Notes: generated from the sequence alone by a model not told the origin. A stretch of 64,000 bases of DNA from CAIWHR01 sp963836265 (GCA_963836265.1 CAWIIO010000001.1:310001-374000); one strand, 5' to 3'; shown: positions 53,688-64,000, counted from the stretch's first letter. Numbers and translations are program-made.

Positions 53688-54223
53688 TGGCCACGGACCT
53701 CCACGGCCTCCTCGCCGAGTTCGCCGGCGCCGATGCGCTCCTCGCAGCCGCACTCCGGGCACGGCGCGACGAAGGCTATGCGGCGATCGAAGCCTATTCG
53801 CCGTTTCCCGTCGACGGCCTCGATGAAGCGACCGGCGCGCGCGGAGATCGCATTCCGCGCTGGATGCTGCTGGGCGGCGTGCTCGGCGGCGCCGGCACGT
53901 ATGCGCTCGAATGGTACTCGGCGGTCTTCGACTACGCGATCAACGTCGGCGGCAGGCCGCTCGCGAGCTGGCCCGCGTTCGTGCCGCCTGCGCTCGAGAT
54001 GACGGTGCTCGGCGCGGTCCTTTTCGGCGTGGCGGCGATGCTCGTCGGCAACGGCCTGCCGCGCCTCAACCATCCGCTGTTCGCGGTGAAGGAATTCGAG
54101 CGCGCAACGAGCGACCGCTTCTTCCTGCTACTGCGCGCCGAGGATTCCGACTTCGACGTGCCGCGCGCGCGCCGGTTTCTGGAAGCGCTGGCGCCGCTGT
54201 CGGTGACCGAGGTGCCGCGATGA
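53687..54223 (+). CDS. actD: Alternative complex III, subunit ActD (DUF3341)
   Basis: A 178-residue protein with two membrane helices (MLLGGVLGGAGTYALEWYSA and LEMTVLGAVLFGVAAMLVGN) between cytoplasmic ends. The IEAYSPFPVDGLDEA motif and the end region DRFFLLLRAEDSDFDVPRAR define DUF3341/ActD. Its ATG shares one base with the actC stop, and its stop overlaps the actE start. Confidence 0.95.
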   Translation: MATDLHGLLAEFAGADALLAAALRARRDEGYAAIEAYSPFPVDGLDEATGARGDRIPRWMLLGGVLGGAGTYALEWYSAVFDYAINVGGRPLASWPAFVPPALEMTVLGAVLFGVAAMLVGNGLPRLNHPLFAVKEFERATSDRFFLLLRAEDSDFDVPRARRFLEALAPLSVTEVPR

Positions 54224-54876
54224 GCCGGCGCGCGTTGATGGTCATCGGCATGAGCCTTGCGCTCGCCGGCTGCGAGCGGGCGATGCACGACATGTACAAG
54301 CAGGCGAAGTACAAGCCGCTCGAGCCGAGCGCCGTCTTCGACGACGGCAACTCCTCGCGGCCGCAGGTGGCAGGCACGGTTCCACGGTCGGCGGGCACGA
54401 TCGCCGGCGCGAGCAGCGGGCGCCGCGGCGACGTCGTGCTCGTCGCTCCGCCGGGATCGGCGATTGGCGTGGACGCGCAAGGCCGGAGCCTCGCCCGCGG
54501 AACGGCCACGTCGACGGTTGAGCGTGGCAATCCGCTTCCGATCACTGCCCGACTGCTGGCGCGCGGACGCGAGCGCTTCGACATCTTCTGCGCGCCGTGC
54601 CACAGCCGCGCAGGCGACGGCAACGGCATGATCGCCCGCCGCGGCTTTCCCGCGCCGCCCAGCTATCACGCGGAGCGACTGCGCAAGGCGCCGGACAGCC
54701 ACTTCTACGACGTGATCAGCGACGGCTACGGCGCGATGTATTCGTATGCCGATCGCGTCGCACCCGAGGACCGCTGGGCGATCGTCGCCTACATTCGCGC
54801 GCTGCAGCTCTCCCAGCATGCGCCGGCATCGGTGTTGAGCGCGCAGGATCGAACCGCGCTCGGCGGCACGCGATGA
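54220..54876 (+). CDS. actE: Alternative complex III, monohaem cytochrome c lipoprotein ActE
   Basis: A 218-residue protein. The signal ends in a lipobox (LALAGC, Cys18). The conserved ActE opening MHDMYKQAKYKPLEPSAVFD follows, then a Ser/Gly-rich stretch. The cytochrome c domain has CAPCH at residues 124-128 with YADRV and DRWAIVAYIRALQ towards the end, and the Met in GAMYSY is a likely distal haem ligand. It carries electrons out of ACIII, probably to the adjacent oxidase. Confidence 0.95.
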   Translation: MSRRALMVIGMSLALAGCERAMHDMYKQAKYKPLEPSAVFDDGNSSRPQVAGTVPRSAGTIAGASSGRRGDVVLVAPPGSAIGVDAQGRSLARGTATSTVERGNPLPITARLLARGRERFDIFCAPCHSRAGDGNGMIARRGFPAPPSYHAERLRKAPDSHFYDVISDGYGAMYSYADRVAPEDRWAIVAYIRALQLSQHAPASVLSAQDRTALGGTR

Positions 54877-56009
54877 ATCTGGCGCTGCCCGCAGAGCGGA
54901 ATCGATGGCTGGCGCTGGCCGTCGGGGCGCTTGCGCTCCTCGGCTGCATCGTGCTGGGCTTCGCTTCGCCGCGCGACGCGCTGCTGTCGTACCTCTTCGC
55001 GTTCCTGTTCTTCACGGGACTTTCGGTCGGCAGCCTCGCGCTGGAGTTGGTGCACGCGTTGACGGGAGGCGCCTGGGGCGTTTGGCTGCGTCCCCAGCTT
55101 CGGGCGGCGGCGAGGACGCTGCCGCTGCAGGCGCTGCTCGCGCTCCCGATCCTCTTCGGCCTGCACGCGCTCTACGCCTGGGCGGACGCGGGCGTGCTCG
55201 CGGAGGACGCCCTGCTCCGCGCGCAGACGTGGTATCTGAATTCCTCCGGTTTTGTGATCCGGACGGTGGCTTACTTCGCGCTCTGGCTGCTGTTGGCTCG
55301 CGAGGTGGAGCGGCGGCTCGACGATCCGGTGCGCCTGCCGCGCATCGCCGCCGCCGGCCTCGTCGTCTACGCCCTTACCGCGACGCTCGCGGCAGTCGAC
55401 TGGGCGATGTCGTTGCTGCCGCACTGGCATTCGACGTCGTTCGGCATGATGGTGGCGACAGGGTGGATGCTGGCCGCGGCGGCGCTCGCGACGCTGCGCG
55501 TGGCGTTCGGCGCGCAACCCGGTGGCTTGGCGCCGCCGAAAGTCCTGCACGATCTCGGCAGCCTGCTCTTGATGTTCGTGCTGGCGTGGTCCTACCTTGC
55601 GTTCATGCAGTTCCTGACCGTCTGGATCGCGGACCTGCCTTCGGAAACGAGCTGGTACATCCCGCGCATGCTGAGCGGCTGGCGCGGGCTCGGCTGGTTC
55701 CTGATCACCTTTCACTTTGCGGTCCCGTTCGCACTGCTGTTGTCGCGTCGCGCCAAGCGGCATCGGGCCTGGCTCGCCGGCATCGCGGCGATGCTCCTGA
55801 TCGCCAACCTGGCCGATGCGCTGTGGCTCGTGGAACCCGGCCTGCGCGGAGGCGAGCTCGTGCTTCGGGCCACCGACTTCCTGGCGCCGATCGGCGTCGG
55901 CGGGCTGTGGACGTTCGTCTTCGTCGGCCAGCTCCGCGCGGACCGGGCGGGGGACGGAAAGGACGGACGCACCGCGAGTCGCGCGGCCACGGAGGCGGCG
56001 CATGGCTGA
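54873..56009 (+). CDS. actF: Alternative complex III, membrane subunit ActF
   Basis: A 378-residue membrane protein with about ten hydrophobic helices, related to the ActC half but divergent (NrfD-like). The late segment WYIPRMLSGWRGLGWFLITF resembles ActF. It starts within the actE stop and overlaps the next gene by 8 bases, which is tighter than needed for simple coupling. Confidence 0.93.
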   Translation: MNLALPAERNRWLALAVGALALLGCIVLGFASPRDALLSYLFAFLFFTGLSVGSLALELVHALTGGAWGVWLRPQLRAAARTLPLQALLALPILFGLHALYAWADAGVLAEDALLRAQTWYLNSSGFVIRTVAYFALWLLLAREVERRLDDPVRLPRIAAAGLVVYALTATLAAVDWAMSLLPHWHSTSFGMMVATGWMLAAAALATLRVAFGAQPGGLAPPKVLHDLGSLLLMFVLAWSYLAFMQFLTVWIADLPSETSWYIPRMLSGWRGLGWFLITFHFAVPFALLLSRRAKRHRAWLAGIAAMLLIANLADALWLVEPGLRGGELVLRATDFLAPIGVGGLWTFVFVGQLRADRAGDGKDGRTASRAATEAAHG

Positions 56010-56394
56010 GCACGTGCATCCATTCGGTCATGAGTCGCCGGCGATCGCCGTGCGGACCGTGCTTCGCATCGGCGCGATTGTCGCCGCAACGGTGCTGATC
56101 GTGCTCGCCGTGCTGTACGCGATCTTCAGGAACGATATCGCGCCGGGGAAAGTGCGGGCGCGCTCGACGTCGGCCTCGATCCCGCCAGCGCCGCGGTTGC
56201 AGCCGCATCCCGGCGTCGACGTCGCGAATTTGCGGCGCGAGAAGGAGGCCCTGCTGTCCGGCTATGCATGGACCGACGGGGCGCACACCACGGCGCGGAT
56301 TCCAATCGAGCGCGCGATGGCGATCTACGCTGCGCAACACGCCAACCCGCAGGCGCCCGCAGCGTCATCGCCGCAACAGGAAGCGCTTCCGTGA
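56002..56394 (+). CDS. Small membrane protein of the ACIII operon, function unknown
   Basis: A 130-residue protein with one N-terminal membrane helix (VRTVLRIGAIVAATVLIVLA) after a His-rich start MAEHVHPFGHESP. A soluble domain of about 85 residues follows, rich in Pro and Ala, with GYAWTDGAHTTARIPIERAM near its end. That GYxWxDxxxGxxRIPIxxAM-like pattern is shared by small proteins next to Sco genes in cytochrome oxidase operons. It starts 8 bases inside actF, and its stop overlaps the Sco start. It may be an ACIII accessory subunit or an assembly factor. Confidence 0.8.
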   Translation: MAEHVHPFGHESPAIAVRTVLRIGAIVAATVLIVLAVLYAIFRNDIAPGKVRARSTSASIPPAPRLQPHPGVDVANLRREKEALLSGYAWTDGAHTTARIPIERAMAIYAAQHANPQAPAASSPQQEALP

Positions 56395-57236
56395 CTCGCG
56401 TTCGCAGCGTCGCTTTTCGCTGCTTCCTTCCTCCGCTGCTCGCGGTCGTCCTTTTCGTGTTCGGCGCGCCGGCATCGTCGCAGACAACGCTCCGCGCGCC
56501 TCCCGACCTCGCCGATAGAATCGGGTTCGACCAGCACCTGGGCGCCCGCGTGCCGCTCGACGGCACGTTCCTCCGCGCCGATGGTATGGCCGTTCGTCTC
56601 GCCGACGTAGTCAACGGCAAGCCGACGCTGCTGGTGCCCGGCTACTACACCTGCGCCAATCTGTGCGGCACGGTGCGCACGGGCATCGCGCACGCCGTCG
56701 AGCGCAGCGGACTTCGCCCCGGACGCGACTTCGAGGTCGTGCTGATGAGCATCGATCCGCACGAGGCGCCGACAGAGGCGAGCGCAGCGCAGCACGAAGA
56801 GACGATGCAGCACCCCGGGGCCGAGGTCGCACGCTGGAACTATTTGTCGGGCGCGCCCGCCGCGAGCGCCGCGGTGATGCGAAGCATCGGCTTTCGCTCG
56901 CTGTTCGATCCGCGCAACGGCCAGTACGACCATGACGCCGGCGTCGTGCTGCTGAGTCCGGACGGCACGATCGTCCAATACCTGTTCGGCGTCGCCTTCG
57001 AGCCCGAGACGCTGCGCCTTGGGTTGGTGAACGCGTCGCGGGGACAAATCGGCAACATCGTCGATCATTTCCTGCTGCTGTGCTGCGACTACGACGCCTC
57101 CACGGGCCGCTACAGCCTCGCGATCTACCGGGTCATGCAAGGTGTGGGCATCGCGACCGCGCTCGCGCTCGTCGGCCTCGTCGTCTTCATGCTGCGCAAC
57201 GAACTGCGACGCCGCGACGGGAGCCTCCGGCCATGA
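56391..57236 (+). CDS. SCO1/SenC copper chaperone, membrane-anchored at both ends
   Basis: A 281-residue protein from a GTG start in the preceding stop codon. An N-terminal signal/anchor (residues 10-30) precedes a thioredoxin-fold domain with the copper ligands C88 and C92 (YYTCANLCGT) and H181 (QYDHDAG), all intact. A C-terminal membrane helix (GVGIATALALVGLVVFMLRN) is an addition relative to simple Sco proteins. Sco delivers copper to the CuA site of subunit II, encoded just downstream. Confidence 0.93.
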   Translation: MTRVRSVAFRCFLPPLLAVVLFVFGAPASSQTTLRAPPDLADRIGFDQHLGARVPLDGTFLRADGMAVRLADVVNGKPTLLVPGYYTCANLCGTVRTGIAHAVERSGLRPGRDFEVVLMSIDPHEAPTEASAAQHEETMQHPGAEVARWNYLSGAPAASAAVMRSIGFRSLFDPRNGQYDHDAGVVLLSPDGTIVQYLFGVAFEPETLRLGLVNASRGQIGNIVDHFLLLCCDYDASTGRYSLAIYRVMQGVGIATALALVGLVVFMLRNELRRRDGSLRP

Positions 57237-58199
57237 ACGGCCTCGGCGTGCCGCTTCCGCCGGAAGCCTCGAGCATCGCGTCGCAGGTCGACGTCCTGTT
57301 CTGGGTGATGGTGGCGCTCTGCGGAGCGGTCGCCCTCGGCGTGATCGTCATGCTCGTCTTCTATTCGGTGCGCTACCGCCGCGGCAGCGCTGCGGACAGG
57401 AGCGGCCGGGTCAGCCGGAGCACGGGCGTCGAGCTCACGTGGACGCTGGTCCCGTTCGCGATCTTCGTCGCCATTTTCGCCTGGAGCCTCGTGCTGTTCG
57501 CGCGGATGCAGACGCCCCCCGACGATGCCAAGACCGTCTATGTCGTCGCCAAGCAGTGGATGTGGAAGACCCAGCATGCCGGCGGGCAGCGCGAGATCAA
57601 CGAGCTGCACGTGCCGCTCGGCCAGCCGATCCGCCTTACCATGACGTCGCAGGACGTGATCCACAGCTTCTACGTTCCGGCGTTCCGGGTGAAGCAGGAC
57701 GTCCTGCCGGGGCGCTACACCCAGTTGTGGTTCACGGCGACGCGGCTCGGCACCTTTCCGCTGCTCTGCGCCGAGTATTGCGGGCTCGACCACGCCCGGA
57801 TGGGCGGCGACATCGTCGTGATGAAGCCCGCCGATTTCGCGCAGTGGCTGAGCGCGCACGCGGGGCCCGAGAGCCTGAGCGCGACGGGTGCAGCACTGTT
57901 CCGGAGCCGCGGGTGCAGCGGCTGCCACGGCGCGAACGCGTCGGTGCACGCGCCCGACCTCGACGGGCTCTACGGACGCGTCGTGCATTTGTCCGATGGC
58001 AGCGCGGTCATCGCCGACGATCGCTACATCCGTGACTCGATCCTGCTGCCCAGGAAGCAGCTCGTCGCCGGCTACGATCCGATCATGCCGTCGTTCGCCG
58101 GCCAGCTCGGCGAGGACGAAATCCTGGCGCTGATCGCCTATCTGAAATCGACCTCGTCCGCCGGAAGGGGCGGACCGTCGACCCGCCCGGGGGGCGCCC

Positions 58200-58213
<14 letters not shown>
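57233..58213 (+). CDS. ctaC: Cytochrome c oxidase subunit II with fused cytochrome c (caa3 type)
   Basis: A 326-residue subunit. Two membrane helices (about 22-46 and 72-92) are followed by a cupredoxin domain with all CuA ligands: H144 (VIHSFYVPAF), C179, C183, H187 and M190 (LCAEYCGLDHARM). A C-terminal cytochrome c domain has CSGCH at 228-232. This fusion defines caa3 oxidases, in which the cytochrome c domain accepts electrons directly, here plausibly from ActE. The gene overlaps senC-like and ctaD. Confidence 0.96.
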
Positions 58214-59815
<1,602 letters not shown>

Positions 59816-59819
<4 letters not shown>

Positions 59820-60490
59820 ACGCAACGGCCCAGGGAATCGCTTGGAACGGCGGCGAACGCGCCGTCGAAGAGCAATTTGACGACGCCGGCCAGCAGCGCG
59901 AGGCCGCGACGCTCGGCATGTGGGTGTTTCTTGCCACCGAAATCCTGTTCTTCGGCGTGCTCTTCGCAAGCTATGCGATCTACCGCGTTCGCGATCCCGA
60001 CGGCTTCGCCGCGGGCAGCCGGCTCACGGACATGCTGCTCGGGACGATCGAAACCGCCGTGCTGCTCATCAGCAGCTGCCTCGTCGCGCTGGCCGTTCGC
60101 GCGCTCAAGCTCGACCGGCACCGCGCCGCGGCGTGGCTGATGGCGGGTACGTCCGCGCTCGGCATCGCGTTCCTGGTCATGCACGGATTCGAGTATCACA
60201 AGGAGTACACCGAGCACTTGATCCCGGGCCTCGACTTCGCGCGGGAAGGTCCGCACGCGCAGGCGATCGAGCTCTTCTTCTTCCTGTACTACTGCATCAC
60301 GGGCTTTCATTCGCTTCACGTCGCGATCGGCGTCATCGTGCTCCTCGTGCTCGCCGTCCGCATACGGCGCGGCGCGTTCGGTCCGCAGCGCTGCAACACG
60401 CCGGAACTGGCGGCCCTGTACTGGCACCTGGTCGATATCGTCTGGATCTTCGTCTACCCGGCCATTTACCTTGTCGGACGCGCGGGATGA
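59816..60490 (+). CDS. ctaE: Cytochrome c oxidase subunit III
   Basis: A 224-residue membrane protein with about five helices, shorter than mitochondrial subunit III but usual for caa3 operons. Signatures are LGMWVFLATEILFFGVLFAS, a GLDFAREGPHAQAIELFFFL region and the C-terminal YWHLVDIVWIFVYPAIYLVG. It stabilises subunit I and proton uptake. It starts in the ctaD stop (ATGA) and overlaps ctaF. Confidence 0.95.
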
Positions 60491-60810
60491 AGAGCTCGGC
60501 TCGAGGCGCCGCGTTCGTGCCGCACACGACCCCGGTCCGCCGCTACCTGTGGGTGCTGGCCGCGCTGCTGACGCTCCTCGCCCTCACCGCGGGCAGCGCG
60601 CTCCTCGACCTCGGAAAGCTCAACGTGTTGCTGAACTTTGCGATCTCGGCAACGAAGACGCTGCTGGTGATGGCCGTGTTCATGCACGAGACCGAAGCAC
60701 GCCGCTTGACCCGGCTCGTTTCTGCGCTCGGCTTCCTCTGGCTCGCCGCGCTGATCGGGCTCTCGCTCACCGATTTCCTGACGAGGGTTTCGGTACCGCC
60801 GCCCTGGTAG
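60487..60810 (+). CDS. ctaF: Cytochrome c oxidase subunit IV
   Basis: A 107-residue protein with three hydrophobic helices (YLWVLAALLTLLALTAGSAL, the ISATKTLLVMAVFMHE segment and LGFLWLAALIGLSLTDFLTR). The NFAISATKTLLVMAVFMH sequence is typical of caa3 subunit IV (CtaF/CyoD-like). It is the last gene of the ACIII-caa3 operon; no terminator with a T run was found after it. Confidence 0.93.
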   Translation: MKSSARGAAFVPHTTPVRRYLWVLAALLTLLALTAGSALLDLGKLNVLLNFAISATKTLLVMAVFMHETEARRLTRLVSALGFLWLAALIGLSLTDFLTRVSVPPPW

Positions 60811-61099
60811 TTCTCGTGTCCACGGTCCGCTTGTCGGGACGCTGGGCCACTCCCATTCTTGCCGCGGCCTGTAGGTTCCGGTCCTAGTGAGAAATCAGAC
60901 GCCGCCGACAAACAAACTCACGGCCGTGACCGATGATAGCGCGGCACTTCGGACCGCCGCGATCGCTGGCGAAACGTGTCAGCGTTCACGTCGACGCCGA
61001 AGTCGCAAGAGTTCCCCAACAAGGGGCAATGAGGCAACCGAATTGCTGCCCTCGGGGTATCGACACGCAACCAGCACTTGATTCGTCAGGAGAACCTTC

Positions 61100-61594
61100 A
61101 TGGTCACACGCACCACTACTACCACCGCCGCCGCAACGCGCACCGCGGGCGGCGCGGCAATCGTCGGTACCGGGGCTCGCGGCGCCGATGGGCCCGGCCC
61201 CGAGATCATGGATGCGGCCACGCTGATCGGCGATTCGGTCGTCAACGACAGCGGCGACGATCTCGGCAAGATCGAAGCGATCATGCTCGATGTCACGAGC
61301 GGCCGAGTGGCGTACGCCGTTCTGTCTTTCGGCGGCTTCCTCGGCATGGGTGACAAGCTGTTCGCCATCCCCTGGTCGGCGCTCACGCTGGACACGGACC
61401 AGAAATGCTTCGTGCTGAGCGTCGCCAAAGAACGGCTCGAAAGCGCGCCTGGATTCGACAAGGATCATTGGCCGTCGATGGCCGATCCGACATGGGCTGC
61501 CGAGCTGCATTCCTATTACAACACGACGCCGTACTGGAACGACGATCTGCGCGCCTCGCGCGACCCGCGGACGAGCGCCGGTTCGACAGCTTGA
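61100..61594 (+). CDS. PRC-barrel domain protein
   Basis: A 164-residue soluble protein. A Thr/Ala/Gly-rich N-terminus is followed by the PRC-barrel (about residues 38-105): LIGDSVVNDSGDDLGKIEAI, LDVTSGRVAYAVLSFGGFLG and KLFAIPWSALTLD. The C-terminal part DKDHWPSMADPTWAAELHSY followed by YNTTPYW is widespread in bacterial stress-linked PRC proteins. The ATG follows AGGAGAACCTTC. Such domains occur in photosynthetic reaction centres and in RimM; here the role is unknown. Confidence 0.92.
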   Translation: MVTRTTTTTAAATRTAGGAAIVGTGARGADGPGPEIMDAATLIGDSVVNDSGDDLGKIEAIMLDVTSGRVAYAVLSFGGFLGMGDKLFAIPWSALTLDTDQKCFVLSVAKERLESAPGFDKDHWPSMADPTWAAELHSYYNTTPYWNDDLRASRDPRTSAGSTA

Positions 61595-61632
61595 AATCGA
61601 CGGGTCCTGAACTCGGCCGATGATCCGAAGCC

Positions 61633-61661
61633 GCGGCCAGCGGCGGCGCGCCGCTGGCCGC
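61633..61661 (+). terminator. Strong hairpin after the PRC-barrel gene, probable terminator
   Basis: A perfect 12-bp stem (GCGGCCAGCGGC/GCCGCTGGCCGC) with a 5-base loop at 61645-61649, 38 bases after the stop. The T run is missing (AATTATGGG follows), so termination may need Rho. Confidence 0.6.
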
Positions 61662-61805
61662 AATTATGGGCGAGCTCGTGGCGGCAGCGACGGGTTCCGC
61701 GCGTATGTCCACGAGGAGATCGCGCCGGGCGACCCGCGAGGCACGACGAGCGCCAGGGCGCGGCGCCTGGATTGCGCCGCAACCGGCTGAAGCGCTCTCG
61801 GGAAC

Positions 61806-62288
61806 CTAATCGCCTCGCGATCGCATGCGCAACCGTCCGAGCAGCGGCCGCGCGAACCATAACCACGAAAGGAAGGCGCCCACGCACGCCGCCAGCGTCG
61901 CTGCCAGTCCCGCCTCGCCCATGATCATGACGGTGACGAGATAAATATCGAGGCTGATGGCCAGCATAAGGGCCGCCATCGCGCACGCGATGTCCCTTGA
62001 GGCAAGTTGAATCCAGCGGCGTGGAACCCGGGTCCCTTCCGCCAGCCGGTGATAAGCGGCCGGGGCCATGATCAAGCCGATGCCGATCGCGACGAGCACG
62101 AGCGCAGCGAGATGCACCAAGCGGCTCGCGGCATCCAGATCGAAAAACGAACGATTGAACACGGCGATCAACTGAAAGCCGAAGAGCGCCTGAATGCCCG
62201 GAAGAAATGTTCTTGCTTCCTGGTGGGTGTTGTGCGCTTGATCGTTCAGCGTTTCGACGTGCACGTTTTCCGCGTTCCGCGGTCCCAT
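61806..62288 (-). CDS. DUF6328-type four-helix membrane protein
   Basis: A 160-residue protein from the ATG at 62288. The soluble start (ENVHVETLNDQAHNTHQEAR) resembles the family opening, and FLPGIQALFGFQLIAVFNRS is its hallmark. Four hydrophobic helices follow (for example LVHLAALVLVAIGIGLIMAP). Two in-frame codons further upstream are less likely starts. The function of DUF6328 proteins is unknown; they sit in the inner membrane. Confidence 0.9.
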   Translation of the reverse strand: MGPRNAENVHVETLNDQAHNTHQEARTFLPGIQALFGFQLIAVFNRSFFDLDAASRLVHLAALVLVAIGIGLIMAPAAYHRLAEGTRVPRRWIQLASRDIACAMAALMLAISLDIYLVTVMIMGEAGLAATLAACVGAFLSWLWFARPLLGRLRMRSRGD

Positions 62289-62462
62289 CGCACGCGCATC
62301 CTGCCGGCGCGATCGCCTCCTCGCTCGGCGTGCCGGTCCGGTTCCGGGGAGACTCTCGCCCGCCATGCTTCGTTGCTCGTCTGCGCACGCAGGCTCTGCA
62401 TCCGCCGTGACCGAGGGCGCTTGCCCCGGGAAGCCGAGCCGTGCCGACGGCCTGACGACCGC

Positions 62463-62537
62463 CTAGTGATAGAACAGCCAGATCAGAATGATGATCGGGA
62501 TTGGCACGCCAAGCAGCCACAAAAGAATTGAGCGCAT
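62463..62537 (-). CDS. 24-residue single-helix membrane peptide
   Basis: The short frame encodes MRSILLWLLGVPIPIIILIW followed by LFYH. An LLGVPIPII-type core of this kind is seen in very small proteobacterial membrane peptides. A ribosome site AGGAGT lies 6-7 bases before the ATG at 62537, which makes translation likely. One transmembrane helix with a Pro-containing centre is predicted. It is too short for usual gene finders. The function is unknown. Confidence 0.75.
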   Translation of the reverse strand: MRSILLWLLGVPIPIIILIWLFYH

Positions 62538-62680
62538 CGCTGGACTCCTGAATTCGGATACCGATGTTTCAACGGATGGCCATCGCCGTCATGCCGACCA
62601 CGCGTGCATGCCGCGCAGGCCGTGGCGGTCGACTGCTCCGGGCATCGTCAGTCTCGCCGAGAGGGTTCGTCCCAAGGCGA

Positions 62681-63046
62681 TCAGAGGCGAGCCAGGCGAC
62701 CCAGCAGATAACCGACGACGAGCGCGCCGGCGACGGCGGCGAGAGGACGCGCGCGGATCGCCGTGGACGCGGCTTCGGTGATCCGGGTCTGCGCCTGCAT
62801 CGCCTGCTCGGGAAGGGCCGACGCCCATTGCGCGGCCGACGCTGCAGCATCGGCCGCACTGTTCACGGCCTGGTGCGCAGCGCCGCTCAGGCGATCGACT
62901 TGCGTCGTGGCTCTGTCCGCGACTTTGTCGACGGTTTGGTGCGCGCTCTGCGCGGCGCTGTCCACCCTGGCGACGGCGGGGTTTGCCAGCGGGTTCGTGC
63001 TGCCGACCGAAGGGGGGCTTCCGCCTAACGTCTGGGACCGGTCCAT
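62681..63046 (-). CDS. YqjD/ElaB-like tail-anchored protein
   Basis: A 121-residue, Ala-rich helical protein. The soluble part contains a SAAQSAHQTVDKVADRATTQ-like amphipathic region, and the C-terminal helix RPLAAVAGALVVGYLLGRLA is the classic tail anchor of YqjD/ElaB/DUF883 proteins, which tether ribosomes to the inner membrane in stationary-phase E. coli. The ATG at 63046 follows AAAGGAGCCACG. The remaining N-terminal 40 residues are low-complexity. Confidence 0.85.
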   Translation of the reverse strand: MDRSQTLGGSPPSVGSTNPLANPAVARVDSAAQSAHQTVDKVADRATTQVDRLSGAAHQAVNSAADAAASAAQWASALPEQAMQAQTRITEAASTAIRARPLAAVAGALVVGYLLGRLARL

Positions 63047-63339
63047 CGTGGCTCCTTTCGAGGAAATCACATCGTGGAAAAAGGACGCAGGGGCGTCCGT
63101 CCGCGTAGTGTCCCCGCCCGTCCGTCGATGAGCCATCAGCCGGCTCTGAATTCTCCGTAGGACCCGAACTACGATGCGCCGGGCGACCCGGCGAGCGGCG
63201 CGGCTCGCTCCACCGGTCGCTGCGTGCTTACAGGAGAATCGGAGGGGCCCGACAGCGGGGCGCCGCGCGCACACGGTAATTTGGCAACCACGCCGTCGCT
63301 CGCGCTTGATCCCCTGCAACTGTTCCCCAGAACTCCCAC

Positions 63340-64000
63340 ATGCCCCTGAAAATCGCGCAGATCGCGCCGCTTGCTGAAGCCGTGCCGCCCCGTCTGTACG
63401 GAGGCACCGAGCGCGTCGTCGCCCACCTGACGGATTCGCTGGTGGCGCTCGGCCATCACGTCACCCTTTTCGCCAGTGGCGATGCCCGCACCGCGGCGCG
63501 GCTCGTCGCCATGCGCGCGCGGGCCATCCGCCTCGATCCCGCCCCGCTCAAGTCCGACGTCGCGGCGCATCTCACGATGCTGCACGAGGTCCGCGAGCGC
63601 GCAGGCGACTTCGACGTGCTTCACTTTCACATCGATCTCGTTCATTTCCCGTTCTTCGAGCACATCGCGGAGCGCACGCTCACGACGTTGCACGGTCGCC
63701 TCGATCTCGCCGATCTGCCCGGCGTGTATCGGCGCTGGCCGGATTTTCCGATGGTCTCGATTTCCGACAGCCAGCGACGCCCGCTGCCGTTCGCGAACTG
63801 GCTCGCGACCGTGCATCACGGTGTCCCGCCGCGGTTGTTCGAGTACTCGCCAGCTCATCGTGGCTACCTCGCCTTCGTCGGCCGTATTTCGCCGGAAAAG
63901 CGCCCCGATCGCGCCGTCGAGGTTGCACGGCGCGCCGCCGTCCCGATCAAGATTGCCGCGAAGGTCGACGCCGTCGATGTCGCGTATTTTCGCGAGAGGG
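63340..64000 (+). CDS. Glycosyltransferase family 4-like protein, 3' end outside the window
   Basis: The first 220 residues of a protein that runs off the window. The start MPLKIAQIAPLAEAVPPRLY followed by GGTERVVAHLTDSLVALGHH is typical of GT-B glycosyltransferases with the GGTERVV motif (WcaI/GT4-like). LHFHIDLVHFPFFEH and TTLHGRLDLADLP follow, then the second domain begins (YLAFVGRISPEKRPDRAVEV), the donor-binding side. It transfers a sugar to an envelope or capsule acceptor. The catalytic E-x7-E region is not yet reached at base 64000. Confidence 0.9.
   Translation, partial: MPLKIAQIAPLAEAVPPRLYGGTERVVAHLTDSLVALGHHVTLFASGDARTAARLVAMRARAIRLDPAPLKSDVAAHLTMLHEVRERAGDFDVLHFHIDLVHFPFFEHIAERTLTTLHGRLDLADLPGVYRRWPDFPMVSISDSQRRPLPFANWLATVHHGVPPRLFEYSPAHRGYLAFVGRISPEKRPDRAVEVARRAAVPIKIAAKVDAVDVAYFRER

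Overview
The window is high-GC, densely packed bacterial chromosome. The gene families suggest a betaproteobacterium, probably of the Burkholderiales type: fused indolepyruvate ferredoxin oxidoreductase, an OmpR-type regulator/kinase pair next to a Do-type protease, an entericidin-like lipoprotein, and many small stress and envelope proteins. This placement is an inference from gene content. I saw no rRNA, tRNA, CRISPR array, prophage or transposase.

Layout. 1-4.4 kb: end of a membrane protein, then a glutathione transferase, an SDR and an MFS transporter on the minus strand, then msrB. 4.4-8.1 kb: an envelope-stress module of response regulator, histidine kinase and periplasmic protease, with a PmrA/QseB-like direct repeat just upstream of the protease gene. 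8.2-10.2 kb: SPFH protein, two small membrane proteins and a ribbon-helix-helix protein. 10.2-19.1 kb: esterase, the large indolepyruvate oxidoreductase, a KaiC-like ATPase overlapping a hybrid histidine kinase, and a C45-family Ntn hydrolase. 19.1-30.2 kb: a stress/envelope region with an AI-2E transporter, phospholipase D-like lipoprotein, entericidin, BON, CsbD, a three-fold C-x10-C repeat protein, DUF3309 and two orphan sensors, one with a degenerate kinase domain. One member, a 17M-like stress protein, is frameshifted. 30.4-34.2 kb: a minus-strand three-subunit membrane dehydrogenase (small subunit, GMC flavoprotein, tri-haem cytochrome c) whose 3' end carries a 28-bp triplication. 34.4-39.3 kb: DUF4142, SYLF, a CPA1 antiporter, a structured inverted-pair repeat of about 270 bp, and an SDR.

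39.2-46.6 kb: a minus-strand group that looks catabolic. It holds an FNT-family channel, a TPP enzyme, an enolase-superfamily dehydratase, a metallothionein overlapping a fused FAD/Fe-S oxidoreductase, and a PPC-domain protein. 47-48.1 kb: a secreted protein with two peptidoglycan-binding domains and its own terminator.

48.7-60.8 kb: the centrepiece, an uninterrupted plus-strand operon in which every junction overlaps. It encodes alternative complex III (ActA-F), an unassigned 130-residue membrane protein, a Sco copper chaperone and a caa3-type oxidase (CtaC-F). Together these would carry electrons from quinol to oxygen without a bc1 complex. Subunit I has the YS signature of A2-type haem-copper oxidases, and subunit II has a fused cytochrome c domain. 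A 21-bp palindrome lies about 240 bp upstream of the operon. 61-64 kb: a PRC-barrel protein, three small membrane proteins (one of only 24 residues) and the start of a glycosyltransferase that runs off the window.
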